A DNA stretch of 64,000 nucleotides from Pseudovibrio axinellae (GTDB lineage: Bacteria; Pseudomonadota; Alphaproteobacteria; Rhizobiales; Stappiaceae). A program made the translations under genes and the position numbers. Under the pieces are notes generated by a model. It worked only from the letters and a program-made list of their open reading frames with translations. It searched no databases and was not told the DNA's origin. Of the stretch, positions 26,603-36,561 are shown in pieces (position 1 is the stretch's first letter; each line of letters begins with the position of its first letter). The stretch lies in NCBI RefSeq assembly GCF_900110875.1, contig NZ_FOFM01000006.1:186001-250000 (forward strand), in the 5' to 3' direction.

Positions 26603-27430
26603 TCAAACAAAAATGTCTGAAAGCATTTTCACTCCGGTAATAAGCAGGAACAATGCAAACAGCCTATCAAGCAGTTTAGGTTTGATAGTGTGCGCAAGCT
26701 TTGCTCCAACTGGTGCCAGTAATACAGAGGCCGGTATAATCAGGCAGAACCCAATCACATTGACAAACCCGAGAGAATAGGCTGGCCGCCCTGGCTCTGA
26801 CCAACCAAAATAAATCGCTGCAAGGGTTCCGGGAATAGCAATAATAAGCCCGATCGCCGCCGACGTGCCCACCGCTTTGCGTATGGGGTAGTTGAAAAAG
26901 GTCAGTGTAGGCACACCCAACGTCCCACCGCCAATGCCCATCATCACCGAAAACCCACCGATTAGAAAACCGATAATTTGCCGCAGTGGTGTGCCTGGCA
27001 AATGATCAGCAAGCGCGGCCCCTTCTTTGCGAAGTAACATGTTGGCGGCAACCAAAAGCGCGATCACCCCAAATACGCCAACGAGGATTTTTCCGCTGAC
27101 AACTCCAGCCAGAACAGAGCCTAAAACAACCCCCACAACAATGGGCAATCCCCACTGTCGCAGTAAGTCAACGTCAATCCCACCGCGTTTATAATGTGAG
27201 TACGTGGAGGATGACCCAGTGGCCACAATTGTAGCAAGTGACGTACCAACCGCTGCATGCATAATGACGCTAGGAGCAACGCCCACTAAACCAAACATGA
27301 AGTAAAGGACCGGTACAATAACAATACCGCCCCCAACACCCAACAGCCCTGCGACAAGCCCGGCAATAACACCAGTCGCCAGTAGTGCTGCCGCCAAACT
27401 GAGCAGCTCTAGATAATTTGTATCGGCCAT
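26603..27430 (-). CDS. TauE/SafE family sulfite/sulfonate-type exporter
   Basis: 275 residues from ATG 27430 (GGAG upstream). Eight or so membrane helices in two halves, each starting with the family glycine motif: GLVAGLLGVGGGIVIVPVL and GGFSVMMGIGGGTLGVPTL. The family moves small organic or sulfur anions across the inner membrane; sulfoacetate, sulfite and other substrates have been proposed for members. Nothing nearby narrows the substrate. Confidence 0.88.
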   Translation of the reverse strand: MADTNYLELLSLAAALLATGVIAGLVAGLLGVGGGIVIVPVLYFMFGLVGVAPSVIMHAAVGTSLATIVATGSSSTYSHYKRGGIDVDLLRQWGLPIVVGVVLGSVLAGVVSGKILVGVFGVIALLVAANMLLRKEGAALADHLPGTPLRQIIGFLIGGFSVMMGIGGGTLGVPTLTFFNYPIRKAVGTSAAIGLIIAIPGTLAAIYFGWSEPGRPAYSLGFVNVIGFCLIIPASVLLAPVGAKLAHTIKPKLLDRLFALFLLITGVKMLSDIFV

Positions 27431-27641
27431 GACCACTCCAAACCTAAACAATTTACCGGAAGACTAGACCAAATAACGTTAAAAAGGCAGCTCGTTAAAG
27501 GCACATTTTGTATCTACGCAAGTGTTGTAATATTCTTGAGTTACAATCTAACAACAGAGTTGAGTTTCACTTGCGCTTTTTATGCGCATCCGGTATAGCA
27601 GCACCGTTACGTCGACACCCTTGGAGGAGACGTGCAAAGTT

Positions 27642-27680
27642 GGCCGTAGTCGAGCGTGCAAATCTGTCGCTCCCACGGCC
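27642..27680 (+). promoter_or_regulatory. Structured hairpin in rplY leader
   Basis: GGCCGT (27642-27647) pairs with ACGGCC (27675-27680), and inside it GAGCG (27652-27656) pairs with CGCTC (27668-27672), leaving an asymmetric internal loop and an 11-nt terminal loop. It lies 32 bases before the L25 start in a leader that could be up to about 200 bases long. This is the layout of an autoregulatory ribosomal protein leader. Confidence 0.5.
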
Positions 27681-27712
27681 TTACTTTTATAATCTAACTA
27701 GGAGATTCCACC

Positions 27713-28333
27713 ATGGCAAACAGCTATGAGCTGAAAGCATCGGTGCGTGAACGGGCCGGCAAGGGGGCCGCTCGTGCGGCTCGTCGTGAAGGTCTTGTAC
27801 CAGCAGTAATCTACGGCGACAAAAAAGCAGCAGTTTCTATCAATCTGCCGATTAAAGAAGTAACAATGACCCTGCATAAGGGCGGTTTCCTGTCTCACGT
27901 CGGTACAATCGACCTGAACGGCGAAAAAGCTTCTGTAATCGCGAAAGATTTCCAGCTGCACCCAGTCAAAGACACGCTGATGCACATCGATTTCCTTCGT
28001 GTTGCAGCTGACGCTACCCTGACCGTTGACATTCCTGTGAAGTTCTTGAACGAAGAAACTTCCCCAGGTCTGAAGCGCGGCGGCGTTATCAACGTTGTTC
28101 GTCACACCGTTGAAATGACTGTTCCAGCGAACGCAATCCCAGAAGCTCTTGAGATTGACCTGGCTGAAGCTGATCTCGGCTCTTCCCAGCACATCTCTGC
28201 AGTTACACTGCCAGCAGGTTGTGCACCTACAATCACAGACCGTGACTTCACGATCTCTACGATTGCTGCACCAGCTGGTCTGAAAGAAGCTGACGAAGCT
28301 TCTGAAGAAGGTGAAGGCGAAGGCGAAGAGTAA
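27713..28333 (+). CDS. rplY: 50S ribosomal protein L25 / general stress protein Ctc
   Basis: 206 residues with AGGAG upstream of the ATG. The N-terminal L25 domain (GKGAARAARREGLVPAVIYGDKK) binds 5S rRNA, and the C-terminal TL5/Ctc domain follows (about residues 95-185), ending in an acidic EEGEGEGEE tail. This is the long bacterial form. It is the first gene of rplY-pth-ychF, a very common trio. Confidence 0.96.
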   Translation: MANSYELKASVRERAGKGAARAARREGLVPAVIYGDKKAAVSINLPIKEVTMTLHKGGFLSHVGTIDLNGEKASVIAKDFQLHPVKDTLMHIDFLRVAADATLTVDIPVKFLNEETSPGLKRGGVINVVRHTVEMTVPANAIPEALEIDLAEADLGSSQHISAVTLPAGCAPTITDRDFTISTIAAPAGLKEADEASEEGEGEGEE

Positions 28334-28365
28334 TTCTCATTATCTAGGGCATTGGAGCTATACCC

Positions 28366-29130
28366 ATGAAGCTGTTAGTCGGCCTCGGTAATCCTGGCCC
28401 TAAATACGAGAAACATCGTCACAATATCGGGTTCATGGCGGCGGATGAGATTCATCGCCGCCATAGCTCCTTCGGCCCGTGGCGGGCACGCTTTCAGGCT
28501 CAGGTTTCTGAAGGCAATCTGGCAGGCGAAAAAGTCCTGCTGATGAAGCCAATGACTTACGTGAACGAGTCCGGTCGTTCAGTAGGCGAAGCACTCCGTT
28601 TTTTCAAAATCGACCCACAAGACGTTGTCGTGCTCTATGACGAGCTAGACCTGCCTGCTGCAAAATTCCGCATGAAAAATGGCGGCGGCAATGGTGGCCA
28701 TAATGGCCTGCGCTCAATCACAGCACACATCACAGATGGGTATCGCCGTCTACGACTTGGTATTGGCCACCCTGGCCACAAAGACCGCGTGCACCAATGG
28801 GTACTGGGTGATTTTGCAAAAGTGGATCAGGAATGGCTGTCCCCTCTTCTAGAGGCAATCGCTGACAACGCTCCACTCCTGGCGCAAAACAACGACAACC
28901 AGTTTGCAAACAAAGTCACACTGGCAACGCGCCCGTCCGGGGCGGTAAAACCTTACAAAAAGGACAGCTCTCGCGAGGCCGCTGCAAAGAAACAGCAGGA
29001 TAAGGCCAAACCTGAGACTGAAAAAAAGCCTGCGCCAAAAGCCGTCGGTTATCAGGACAAAGAAGCTAACAAAAAGGGACCGCTCGCCGCAGCGCTTGAG
29101 CAGCTCCTTGGATCGAAAGGACAAGACTAA
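28366..29130 (+). CDS. pth: Peptidyl-tRNA hydrolase
   Basis: 254 residues. The catalytic core (1-190) has [18 protein letters not shown] with the catalytic His, [11 protein letters not shown] and [12 protein letters not shown]. The last 60 or so residues are a Lys/Ala-rich extension ([18 protein letters not shown]) seen in Rhizobiales versions. It frees tRNA from stalled peptidyl-tRNA. Its stop codon directly abuts the ychF ATG. Confidence 0.96.
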   Translation: MKLLVGLGNPGPKYEKHRHNIGFMAADEIHRRHSSFGPWRARFQAQVSEGNLAGEKVLLMKPMTYVNESGRSVGEALRFFKIDPQDVVVLYDELDLPAAKFRMKNGGGNGGHNGLRSITAHITDGYRRLRLGIGHPGHKDRVHQWVLGDFAKVDQEWLSPLLEAIADNAPLLAQNNDNQFANKVTLATRPSGAVKPYKKDSSREAAAKKQQDKAKPETEKKPAPKAVGYQDKEANKKGPLAAALEQLLGSKGQD

Positions 29131-30231
29131 ATGGGTTTTCAGTGCGGCATCGTGGGCCTGCCTAACGTTGGCAAATCTACCCTGTTCAATGCGCTTACAA
29201 AAACAGCGGCAGCGCAGGCAGCAAACTACCCTTTCTGTACCATTGAACCAAACACCGGTGATGTTGCAGTACCAGATCCACGTCAGCTCAAGATCCGTGA
29301 GATTGCAAACTCCAAAGAAATCATTCCAACACGCTTGACCTTTGTTGACATCGCGGGCCTCGTACGCGGTGCGTCCAAAGGCGAAGGCCTGGGCAATCAG
29401 TTCCTGGCGAACATCCGTGAGGTTGATGCAATCGCACACGTGCTGCGGTGCTTCGAAGACGACGACATCACGCATGTCGATGGCAAGATCGACCCGATCG
29501 CAGACGCTGAAACTGTCGAGACCGAGTTGATGGTTTCTGACATGGAAAGCCTCGAAAAGCGAATTGCGCCACTGGCGAAGAAAGCAAAGTCTGGCGACAA
29601 AGACGCAAAACTAGCGCTTCCGATCATGGAACAAGCTCTTGCGATTTTGCAGGATGGCAAACCTGTACGCGCCCTTGCCCTGACCGACCCAGACGACATC
29701 AAGCAGCTGAACCTGCTTAACCTTTTGACGTCCAAGCCAGTGCTTTATGTTTGTAACGTGGAAGAAGAATCTGCTGATAAAGGCAACAGCCTGTCAGCAA
29801 AGGTTCAGGAAATGGCCGAAAAGCAAGGCGCTGCCGCCGTTGTTATCTCTGCAGCCATTGAAGCTGAAATTGCTCAACTGGACGACGAAGAGCAGCGTGA
29901 ATATATGTCCGACATGGGTCTGGATGAGCCCGGTCTTGATCGTCTTATCCGTGCTGGCTACTCACTCCTTGAGCTGATTACCTACTTTACAGCGGGACCG
30001 AAAGAAACCAGAGCCTGGACGATCAGTAAGGGCACCAAAGCACCACAAGCAGCTGGCGTGATCCATACAGACTTCGAACGCGGCTTTATTCGTGCACAAA
30101 CCATCGCCTATGAAGACTATATCGGTCTGGGTGGGGAAGGACCTGCAAAAGACGCAGGTAAAGCACGCGATGAAGGTAAAGAATACGTTGTTCAAGATGG
30201 CGACGTGTTGCTCTTTAAGTTCAACACCTAA
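29131..30231 (+). CDS. ychF: Ribosome-binding ATPase/GTPase YchF
   Basis: 366 residues, normal length. G1 loop GLPNVGKSTLFNAL, switch/G3 FVDIAGLVRGASKGEGLG, G4-like CNVEEE, a coiled-coil insertion, and a C-terminal TGS domain (TYFTAGPKETRAWT...KAPQAAGVIHTDFERGF). It is an Obg-family ATPase that binds ribosomes and takes part in stress responses. AAGGA lies inside the end of pth. Confidence 0.97.
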   Translation: MGFQCGIVGLPNVGKSTLFNALTKTAAAQAANYPFCTIEPNTGDVAVPDPRQLKIREIANSKEIIPTRLTFVDIAGLVRGASKGEGLGNQFLANIREVDAIAHVLRCFEDDDITHVDGKIDPIADAETVETELMVSDMESLEKRIAPLAKKAKSGDKDAKLALPIMEQALAILQDGKPVRALALTDPDDIKQLNLLNLLTSKPVLYVCNVEEESADKGNSLSAKVQEMAEKQGAAAVVISAAIEAEIAQLDDEEQREYMSDMGLDEPGLDRLIRAGYSLLELITYFTAGPKETRAWTISKGTKAPQAAGVIHTDFERGFIRAQTIAYEDYIGLGGEGPAKDAGKARDEGKEYVVQDGDVLLFKFNT

Positions 30232-30297
30232 AAGCCCATCGTCAGAAAGATCTCCGCTCGCGTAGAATTCCATGCCCGAGCACAGAGGTGAAATCAC

Positions 30298-30326
30298 AAA
30301 AAGGCACTCTCTGGAGTGCCTTTTTT
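30298..30326. terminator. Bidirectional terminator after ychF
   Basis: Perfect stem AAAAAGGCACTC / GAGTGCCTTTTT with a 4-nt loop and a T6 run. It lies between convergent ychF and the DeoR-like gene and can serve both. Confidence 0.9.
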
Positions 30327-30349
30327 GCTATCACAACAATGCAATCTAG

Positions 30350-31159
30350 TTACAGATCCAGCAAAACAATCTCGGTGGAAGCTTCGGCCTCCACATCCGC
30401 AACATGCACGTCTTTCACACCTTGTGCGACCAAGCTATTAAGAGTACTGGACTCCACACCACTATCGACGACAAGCAAATCTGCACGCGCGCAAGGATCG
30501 GCTACAAAGCGACTGGGAACGCCTATCTTACTGGAGTTGCACAAAACCATCAGCCGCTTGCATGAGGCAATCACAGCTCGTGCAAACTTGGCTTCCTCCT
30601 CTACGTAGTACATGAGCTCACCGGTCACCGATACGCCCACTGGGCATATAACACCCCAGTCCGCCTTAAGTTCCCCAACGGTTTCTAAAGCAACAGGCCC
30701 CAGCGCACCCTGCCCCTCGGAGTAAAGGTTCCCGCCGATCACATGGATATCTGCTGCAGTTTCTGCGCCGATAATCGTCGAAGCAACCGCGTACGAGTTG
30801 GTTGAAACCCGGATGTTCTTTATTTGTGCAAGGTGTTGCGCAAAGATAGTCATGGTGCTTCCAGCTTCGGTCACAACATGATCTCCGGGCAGAATGAAAG
30901 ACGCAGCCAAACGGCCAATCGCGAATTTCTCGATGTAGTGGCTTCTCAGCCTGACCCGATAGGCATCTTGGCCCCGTGGCATGAGAAAACAGATTGAGTT
31001 TTCAAGAAGCTCAAACTCATCGCGGTCCGATAACATATGCGCAAGGATCGTGAGCTCTTCAAAGTCCATACCCAGAATATCGGAAGCGGCAGTCAATGAA
31101 ATACGTCTGTGGCGCTTAACCAAATTGGCCAGCACATCCACCATTAAGTCATCAATCAT
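30350..31159 (-). CDS. DeoR/GlpR-type transcriptional regulator
   Basis: 269 residues. The C-terminal two thirds is a clear DeoR sensor domain: HVVTEAGSTMTIFAQHLAQ, VSTNSYAVASTI, VIGGNLY and LVVDSGVES. The N-terminal winged helix (ISLTAASDILGMDFEELTILAHML) is diverged from the classic DeoR pattern. The sensor domain usually binds a phosphorylated sugar. No sugar transport or kinase genes lie beside it, so the regulon is unknown; an AT-rich region lies upstream. Confidence 0.8.
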   Translation of the reverse strand: MIDDLMVDVLANLVKRHRRISLTAASDILGMDFEELTILAHMLSDRDEFELLENSICFLMPRGQDAYRVRLRSHYIEKFAIGRLAASFILPGDHVVTEAGSTMTIFAQHLAQIKNIRVSTNSYAVASTIIGAETAADIHVIGGNLYSEGQGALGPVALETVGELKADWGVICPVGVSVTGELMYYVEEEAKFARAVIASCKRLMVLCNSSKIGVPSRFVADPCARADLLVVDSGVESSTLNSLVAQGVKDVHVADVEAEASTEIVLLDL

Positions 31160-31617
31160 CCAAAATGCCTAGATCTAAGATACTCTTCCACTCGTAGTTT
31201 GCATTCACTTTTAGAGAAAACAAAATTAAAATTGCTTAACTATTCTATAGGATTAGGTTTGGGAGCAAGGTATCCTCAAAAATCACCTAAAAATAGCATA
31301 TTTCAGATACTCCGTTATATTTCAATTCAAATTTTATAATATATTTAGTGAAAAGGACACCGATGCTGGAGTGATTTCAATTTAAATTCTGCACTCTGTT
31401 CAATACGCAAAACAGTTTATCTGACTTACATGAAAATGATTCATCTATTCCCCTCGCAGGTTCTCCACTCACTCTATGCAATAAAGCAGATAGATGGCGA
31501 CCGTAAAACAAGATCGGGTCATGAAAAACGCGCACTTCACCACACCAGTCGCGCCTGCGGAACGCGGGGCACCAGTGCCGCAGAGCGATGACCGCTCAGG
31601 AGTCCAATGGAAATTGG
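31160..31617. other. AT-rich intergenic region
   Basis: About 460 bases between the DeoR-like gene and the acetyltransferase gene. The part around 31200-31400 is clearly AT-rich compared with the flanks and is where the DeoR-like promoter should be. A short frame starting at 31494 runs into the antisense of the acetyltransferase and has no ribosome site. Confidence 0.5.
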
Positions 31618-32112
31618 TTAAGGTTGATGACTTGCGATGTCGCGCCCAAAAATCACTTCATCACGAAGTGGGATACCATGAAGGCCAGTCACTGGAATTT
31701 CAGGCTTTAGCTTACGCTCTTCATCAATGACGCCCTGCACCACCTTCTCCAGGCAAAATCCCCGTCTTTGGTAGAACCGAAAGGCATCCAGATTGTCATT
31801 AGAGGTCCGCACCATGATCCGGCTAATCCCAGCATGGCGTGCAGCATCAACTGCTCCGTCGAGCAGCACCGTACCAACACCACCCCAGCGCTGAAGTGAA
31901 TCGAGCGTCAGAATTTCCCATTCATGCTCCCGCTTAATCAGGGTGATCATACCAACCAGACGCCCATCATCTAAGGCCAAAAAGCCTGGTAGCGTGGAGG
32001 CATCTATCATCTCACCATCAAGCAATTGCTCAGGGCTGGTCCACCGGTTCACGAGCAGCTCAATGACTTGCTCTTTATCTTCTGGTTCAATTGTTCTTAC
32101 TTGGATTGACAC
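31618..32112 (-). CDS. GNAT family N-acetyltransferase
   Basis: 164 residues from a GTG with AGGAG 9 bases upstream; it overlaps the bluB end by 16 bases, so it is translationally linked. The acetyl-CoA-binding strand-helix is LQRWGGVGTVLLDGAVDAAR, followed by IMVRTSNDNLDAFRFYQRRGF, a typical GNAT ending. Substrate unknown; the operon context (cobalamin ligand, adenine salvage) does not decide it. Confidence 0.85.
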   Translation of the reverse strand: MSIQVRTIEPEDKEQVIELLVNRWTSPEQLLDGEMIDASTLPGFLALDDGRLVGMITLIKREHEWEILTLDSLQRWGGVGTVLLDGAVDAARHAGISRIMVRTSNDNLDAFRFYQRRGFCLEKVVQGVIDEERKLKPEIPVTGLHGIPLRDEVIFGRDIASHQP

Positions 32113-32807
32113 GAAGACGGCTCCTGTTTGGCTGAAAGCCTAACTAGATCAATATCTTTCAACATTCTGGTTTCAGTGGCAGTACGTGCCTGCCAACCTG
32201 TGCGGTGAAGTTCGGGCAGCTCGTTATTTTCAACCGGATAGCCCACGCAAAGATAGGCAACCAGTTTCCAGTTATCAGGTGCCCCAAAGAGCGGGCCGAT
32301 ACTCTCAGGGTCCAAAATAGATACCCAGCCAACGCCAATGCCCTTAGCTCTGGCAGCAAGCCAGAGGCAGTTAATTGCACTCACACAAGAATAAGCGAGT
32401 GTTTCCGGCATGGTCTTACGTCCCAACCCGGAACCCTGCTTGGGTTCAAGCTCACAAAACACAGCAAATTGCACTGGGGCGTCGGTCAAACCCTGCAGCT
32501 TAAGCGATGCGTAGCTCTCAGCCTGTGCGCCTTTGTAGCCCTCAAGAGCTTCTGCGTTTGCTTTTTGGAAGTTGAGATACACTGCCTCTCTGTTTTCAGG
32601 CAGGCTTACCTCAATAAAACGCCAAGGCTGGCTGTTGCCAACACTGGGGGAAAGGTCAGTTAACCGCAAAAGCTCATCCAAAGTTTCGCGATCAATAGAG
32701 TCTTGCTTGAAGTGGCGTACATCTCTGCGCCACTTCAAAAGCAGTTCTAAATCGTGATTAAAGGCCTCAGAAAATTGCGGGCCGCTATCAATAAATGTGT
32801 CATTCAA
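32097..32807 (-). CDS. bluB: 5,6-dimethylbenzimidazole synthase
   Basis: 236 residues. BluB-type flavin reductase fold: [11 protein letters not shown] at the start, [54 protein letters not shown]. It cannibalises FMNH2 to make the lower ligand of vitamin B12. The start overlaps the apt stop in an ATGA junction. No other cobalamin genes are in the window. Confidence 0.92.
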   Translation of the reverse strand: MNDTFIDSGPQFSEAFNHDLELLLKWRRDVRHFKQDSIDRETLDELLRLTDLSPSVGNSQPWRFIEVSLPENREAVYLNFQKANAEALEGYKGAQAESYASLKLQGLTDAPVQFAVFCELEPKQGSGLGRKTMPETLAYSCVSAINCLWLAARAKGIGVGWVSILDPESIGPLFGAPDNWKLVAYLCVGYPVENNELPELHRTGWQARTATETRMLKDIDLVRLSAKQEPSSCQSK

Positions 32808-33358
32808 TGACCGGGAAACTCCACTAATGTCCTGACGGGAATATCAAGTGCTTCCAGTTTTGCACGTCCTTGCAGTTCTGGCAAATCGACAATGAAGCAC
32901 GCAGCAACAACATCTGCCCCAGCACTTCTGAGCAACTTGACAGCAGCTTCGGCCGTTCCGCCAGTCGCGATGAGGTCATCCACCACAATGACTTTCTCAC
33001 CCTGTTTCACAGCATCACAATGGATCTCAATGGTATCCATTCCGTATTCCAGCTGATAGTCCTGCTGGAGCGTCTTGAACGGAAGCTTGCCTTTCTTGCG
33101 GACAGGCAGGAAACCAGCAGACAACTGGTGAGCAACAGCACCGCCCAAAATAAATCCACGTGCTTCGATACCAGCGACCTGTTCGATTTTGGATCCGGCC
33201 CATGGCTGCACAAGCGCATCCACTGCACGACGGAAAGCGCGAGGGTTGCTCAATAGCGTCGTGATATCACGAAACAAAACCCCCTCTTTTGGGTAGTTCG
33301 GAATGGTGCGAATGGATTCGATCAGCTCAGCAGAGATCGCATTGGTAGTATCGGTCAT
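32804..33358 (-). CDS. apt: Adenine phosphoribosyltransferase
   Basis: 184 residues. [13 protein letters not shown] near the start, [17 protein letters not shown], and the PRPP loop [17 protein letters not shown] are diagnostic. It converts adenine and PRPP to AMP. MtnP, encoded 58 bases upstream, is an adenine-releasing enzyme, so the two form a salvage module; Prs at 25.6 kb supplies PRPP. Confidence 0.96.
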   Translation of the reverse strand: MTDTTNAISAELIESIRTIPNYPKEGVLFRDITTLLSNPRAFRRAVDALVQPWAGSKIEQVAGIEARGFILGGAVAHQLSAGFLPVRKKGKLPFKTLQQDYQLEYGMDTIEIHCDAVKQGEKVIVVDDLIATGGTAEAAVKLLRSAGADVVAACFIVDLPELQGRAKLEALDIPVRTLVEFPGH

Positions 33359-33416
33359 ATTTTATTCCGCGTAGTCGTTTGATTTCGGCCAGCAGGCCAA
33401 CAAAACACAGGCATAT

Positions 33417-34292
33417 TTAGGTCTTATGTAAAACACGCCCTGCAACGGCATCAAGCTTGGCCAGCAGTTCTGGGTCACGTTTATCCGCAGCCGTAAGAAT
33501 AGCGTATTCAAGGGCAGAGTTAGAACCAACCGGGCACTCTTCATGCTCCCTGGGAAGGCTTTTTGCGACAGACAGAACCAGCTTTTGCGCAGTATCTACA
33601 TTCTCGTGCAGGACCTTGAGAATAGCATTGATGTCCACGTTTCCATGATCAGCATGCCAACTATCATAGTCTGTGACCATGGCAATAGTGGAATAACTTA
33701 TCTCCGCCTCACGAGCCAGCTTTGCCTCTGGCATATTCGTCATGCCGATCACATCACAGCCCCAAGAACGGTAGAGGTGGCTTTCGGCCTTGGAGGAGAA
33801 CTGCGGTCCCTCCATTGCCAGATAAGTCCCGCCGCGGTGATACGCCAGACCTGCCGCCTTACATGAGGCTTCCACCACATCAACCAGCAAGGGTGAGATC
33901 GGGTCGGCAATAGACACATGCGCAACGCACCCGGTCCCGAAGAAGCTCTTCTCACGCGCGATGGTACGGTCAATAAACTGATCAACAAGCACAAACGTTC
34001 CCGGCTTATATTCTTCTTTCAGCGAACCGCATGCACTGACCGATATAAGATCGGTAACCCCCTCACGCTTGAGCGCATCTATGTTTGCACGGTAGTTGAT
34101 CGCACTGGGTGAATGAACGTGCCCGCGACCATGACGAGGAAGAAAAACGACTTTTAGACCATCGATCTCTCCGATGAGAAGATCATCTGATGGCTCACCC
34201 CATGGACTTTCAACACGCTGCCACAGCGCATTTTCAAAGCCAGGAATATTGTAAAGGCCTGAGCCTCCGATAATGCCCAAAACCGCCTTCAT
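33417..34292 (-). CDS. mtnP: S-methyl-5'-thioadenosine phosphorylase
   Basis: 291 residues of the PNP/MTAP class II family: GIIGGSGLYNIPGF, PRHGRGHVHSPSAINYRANI, SVSACGSLKEEYKPG, YLAMEGPQFSSKAES and GMTNMPEAKLAREAEI. It splits methylthioadenosine to adenine and methylthioribose 1-phosphate. Downstream apt consumes the adenine. It follows the pet operon but is separated from it by a terminator. Confidence 0.93.
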   Translation of the reverse strand: MKAVLGIIGGSGLYNIPGFENALWQRVESPWGEPSDDLLIGEIDGLKVVFLPRHGRGHVHSPSAINYRANIDALKREGVTDLISVSACGSLKEEYKPGTFVLVDQFIDRTIAREKSFFGTGCVAHVSIADPISPLLVDVVEASCKAAGLAYHRGGTYLAMEGPQFSSKAESHLYRSWGCDVIGMTNMPEAKLAREAEISYSTIAMVTDYDSWHADHGNVDINAILKVLHENVDTAQKLVLSVAKSLPREHEECPVGSNSALEYAILTAADKRDPELLAKLDAVAGRVLHKT

Positions 34293-34386
34293 GGTACTCT
34301 CCCAGTTCGTCAGATCGCTTTTCTAACATTCTATCAGGTTCTGCCAAAATTACTGATTTTTCATATCGCAGATATGAATTGAACCC

Positions 34387-34415
34387 AAAAAAAAGGGCCA
34401 CCCATCAGGCGGCCC
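34387..34415 (-). terminator. Terminator of petABC operon
   Basis: On the minus strand an 8-bp GC-rich stem (GGGCCGCC / GGTGGCCC, one G-U pair) with a 5-nt loop is followed by eight T. It lies 25 bases after the petC stop, and separates petABC from mtnP-apt-bluB. Confidence 0.88.
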
Positions 34416-34439
34416 CTCTTAAATTTTTGCAGCTGGATC

Positions 34440-35285
34440 TTAGTGATCCACCTTGCTCCAGATCTTGCGCTTAGTGAAGTACAGCAGAGCTGCAAACAGG
34501 ATCAGGAACGCCATTACGCCAAAACCGATCTGTTTACGTGCTTCAAGGTGAGGCTCAGCAGTCCACATAAGGAATGCAGAAACGTCACGTGCGTACTGGT
34601 CAACAGTCATTGGAGAACCATCAGTGTACTCAACCGCCTCATCAAACAGTGGCGGCGCCATTGCAAGCGTCGTACCGGAGATGAAGTTCGGGTTGTAGTA
34701 CTGGCCTTCTGGCACCTCAACACCTTCAGGTGCTTCGTGGTAACCAGTCAAAAGACCGTACAGATAGTCAGGACCGTTTTCCTGATACATCGTAGCGATG
34801 TCCAGAACGAACCAAGGGAAACCGCGAGTTACCGCACGCGCCTTCGCCATCAAAGACAGGTCTGGTGGGTATGCGCCATTGTTGGACGCACGAGCAGCCT
34901 GTTCGTTCGCGAATGGGGACGGGAACTTGTCGAACGGCTTACCGTCACGTTCGAACATTTCACCTTCGCCATCAGGACCATCTTCAATGGTGTATTCAGC
35001 AGCAAGGGCTTTTACTTCGTCAGGAGAAAAGCCAGGACCACCGGCTTCAGCCAGGTTACGGAATGAGACAAGGCTCAATCCATGACAGGAAGAACAAACT
35101 TCCTTGTAAACCTGAAAGCCGCGTTGAACCTGTGGCTTGTCAAACTGACCGAATGGACCAGCAAAAGACCAAGGCTGTTTTTCAACATGAGGACCATCAC
35201 CAGCAGCCAATGCTGGGCCGGCAACAGCAAGCCCTGCAACTACTGCAAGAGCACGTGCGCTTTTGAACATCAGATTTTTCATCAT
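34440..35285 (-). CDS. petC: Cytochrome c1 of the bc1 complex
   Basis: 281 residues. A cleavable signal peptide ends near PALAAG, the haem site CSSCH is at residues 64-68, the MAPPL segment supplies the axial Met region, and a single C-terminal membrane anchor (FGVMAFLILFAALLYF) is followed by KRKIWSKV. It accepts electrons from the Rieske protein and passes them to soluble or membrane cytochrome c. Last gene of petABC. Confidence 0.96.
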   Translation of the reverse strand: MMKNLMFKSARALAVVAGLAVAGPALAAGDGPHVEKQPWSFAGPFGQFDKPQVQRGFQVYKEVCSSCHGLSLVSFRNLAEAGGPGFSPDEVKALAAEYTIEDGPDGEGEMFERDGKPFDKFPSPFANEQAARASNNGAYPPDLSLMAKARAVTRGFPWFVLDIATMYQENGPDYLYGLLTGYHEAPEGVEVPEGQYYNPNFISGTTLAMAPPLFDEAVEYTDGSPMTVDQYARDVSAFLMWTAEPHLEARKQIGFGVMAFLILFAALLYFTKRKIWSKVDH

Positions 35286-35302
35286 ACCAAAATCTCCCGC
35301 TC

Positions 35303-36538
35303 TTAAGCCGCGTGGCCGGTCTTACCCAGCACAGCATCGTTGATTGAGTCAGGCACTTTCTTAGTCTTTTCGATCAAGCCAAGAACCGGCAGGATCACCA
35401 GGAAGTGCGTGAAGTAAAGTACAGTGAACACGCGAGAAAGGATCACGTAGATACCTTCTGCAGGCATTGCACCAAGCCAACCAAGCATCACGCTGTAGAA
35501 AGCGAAAAGCCAGAAGAAGACTTTGAATACTGGACGGAAAGTCGCTGAGCGAACTTTAGATGTGTCGAGCCAAGGCAGCACGAAGAGAACTGCAATAGCA
35601 CCAAACATTGCGATAACGCCACCGAGCTTGTCTGGAACAGCGCGCAGGATCGCGTAGAACGGCAGGAAGTACCATTCAGGAACGATATGTGCAGGCGTAA
35701 CCATCGGGTTAGCTTCGATGTAGTTGTCTGGGTGACCCATGTAGTTTGGCAGGTAGAACACAAACCAGGAGAAGAAGATCATGAAGACAACGATCGCCAG
35801 CAAATCCTTCATCGTGTAGTACGGATGGAAAGGAAGTGTGTCTTTTTCGCTCTTAGGATCAACGCCAGCCGGGTTGTTGTTGCCAGTGGTATGGAAAGCC
35901 CAAATGTGCAAGATCACGATACCTACCAACACAAATGGCAGCAGGTAGTGCAAGGAGAAGAAGCGGTTCAGTGTTGGGTTACCAACGGAGAAGCCACCCC
36001 AAAGCCAGGTTGTGATGCTTTCACCAACCAGCGGAATAGCAGAGAACAGGTTAGTAATAACCGTTGCGCCCCACAAGGACATCTGACCCCATGGCAGAAC
36101 GTAACCCATGAATGCGGTCGCCATCATGATCAGGAAGATCAGAACGCCCAAAATCCACGAAATTTCGCGTGGCTCTTTGTAGGAGCCGTAGTACATGCCA
36201 CGGAACATGTGGATGTACACCGCAATAAAGAACATTGATGCGCCGTTAGCGTGCAAGTAACGCATCAACCAGCCGTAGTTCACATCACGCATGATGTGCT
36301 CAACGGATGCAAACGCCATAGTATCGTTTGGAGTGTAGTGCATAACCAGCACAATGCCGGTTACGATCTGCACAACCAGAACGAAGAAAGCGATCCCGCC
36401 GAAAGTCCACCAGTAATTCAGGTTCTTCGGGGTAGGAAAATCAACAAAACTCCCGCGCATAAGCGAGATAACCGGCAAACGGCGCTCCAGCCACTTTGCA
36501 GGTGCGCTTTGCGGTTCATATGTAGAATGACCAGCCAT
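35303..36538 (-). CDS. petB: Cytochrome b of the bc1 complex
   Basis: 411 residues with eight membrane helices. [57 protein letters not shown] (Qo site side), the [13 protein letters not shown] motif, and paired histidines in helices 2 and 4 for the two b haems. It forms the quinol-oxidising core. It starts 23 bases after petA and ends 17 bases before petC. Confidence 0.97.
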   Translation of the reverse strand: MAGHSTYEPQSAPAKWLERRLPVISLMRGSFVDFPTPKNLNYWWTFGGIAFFVLVVQIVTGIVLVMHYTPNDTMAFASVEHIMRDVNYGWLMRYLHANGASMFFIAVYIHMFRGMYYGSYKEPREISWILGVLIFLIMMATAFMGYVLPWGQMSLWGATVITNLFSAIPLVGESITTWLWGGFSVGNPTLNRFFSLHYLLPFVLVGIVILHIWAFHTTGNNNPAGVDPKSEKDTLPFHPYYTMKDLLAIVVFMIFFSWFVFYLPNYMGHPDNYIEANPMVTPAHIVPEWYFLPFYAILRAVPDKLGGVIAMFGAIAVLFVLPWLDTSKVRSATFRPVFKVFFWLFAFYSVMLGWLGAMPAEGIYVILSRVFTVLYFTHFLVILPVLGLIEKTKKVPDSINDAVLGKTGHAA

Positions 36539-36561
36539 AGCTGCCTCCTGAGGGGGTCTGG

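Noticed and set aside
31494-31730. 78-codon frame on the plus strand
   Set aside because: Half of it is antisense to the GNAT gene and the start has no ribosome site.
34443-35066. 207-codon frame on the plus strand
   Set aside because: Antisense to cytochrome c1.
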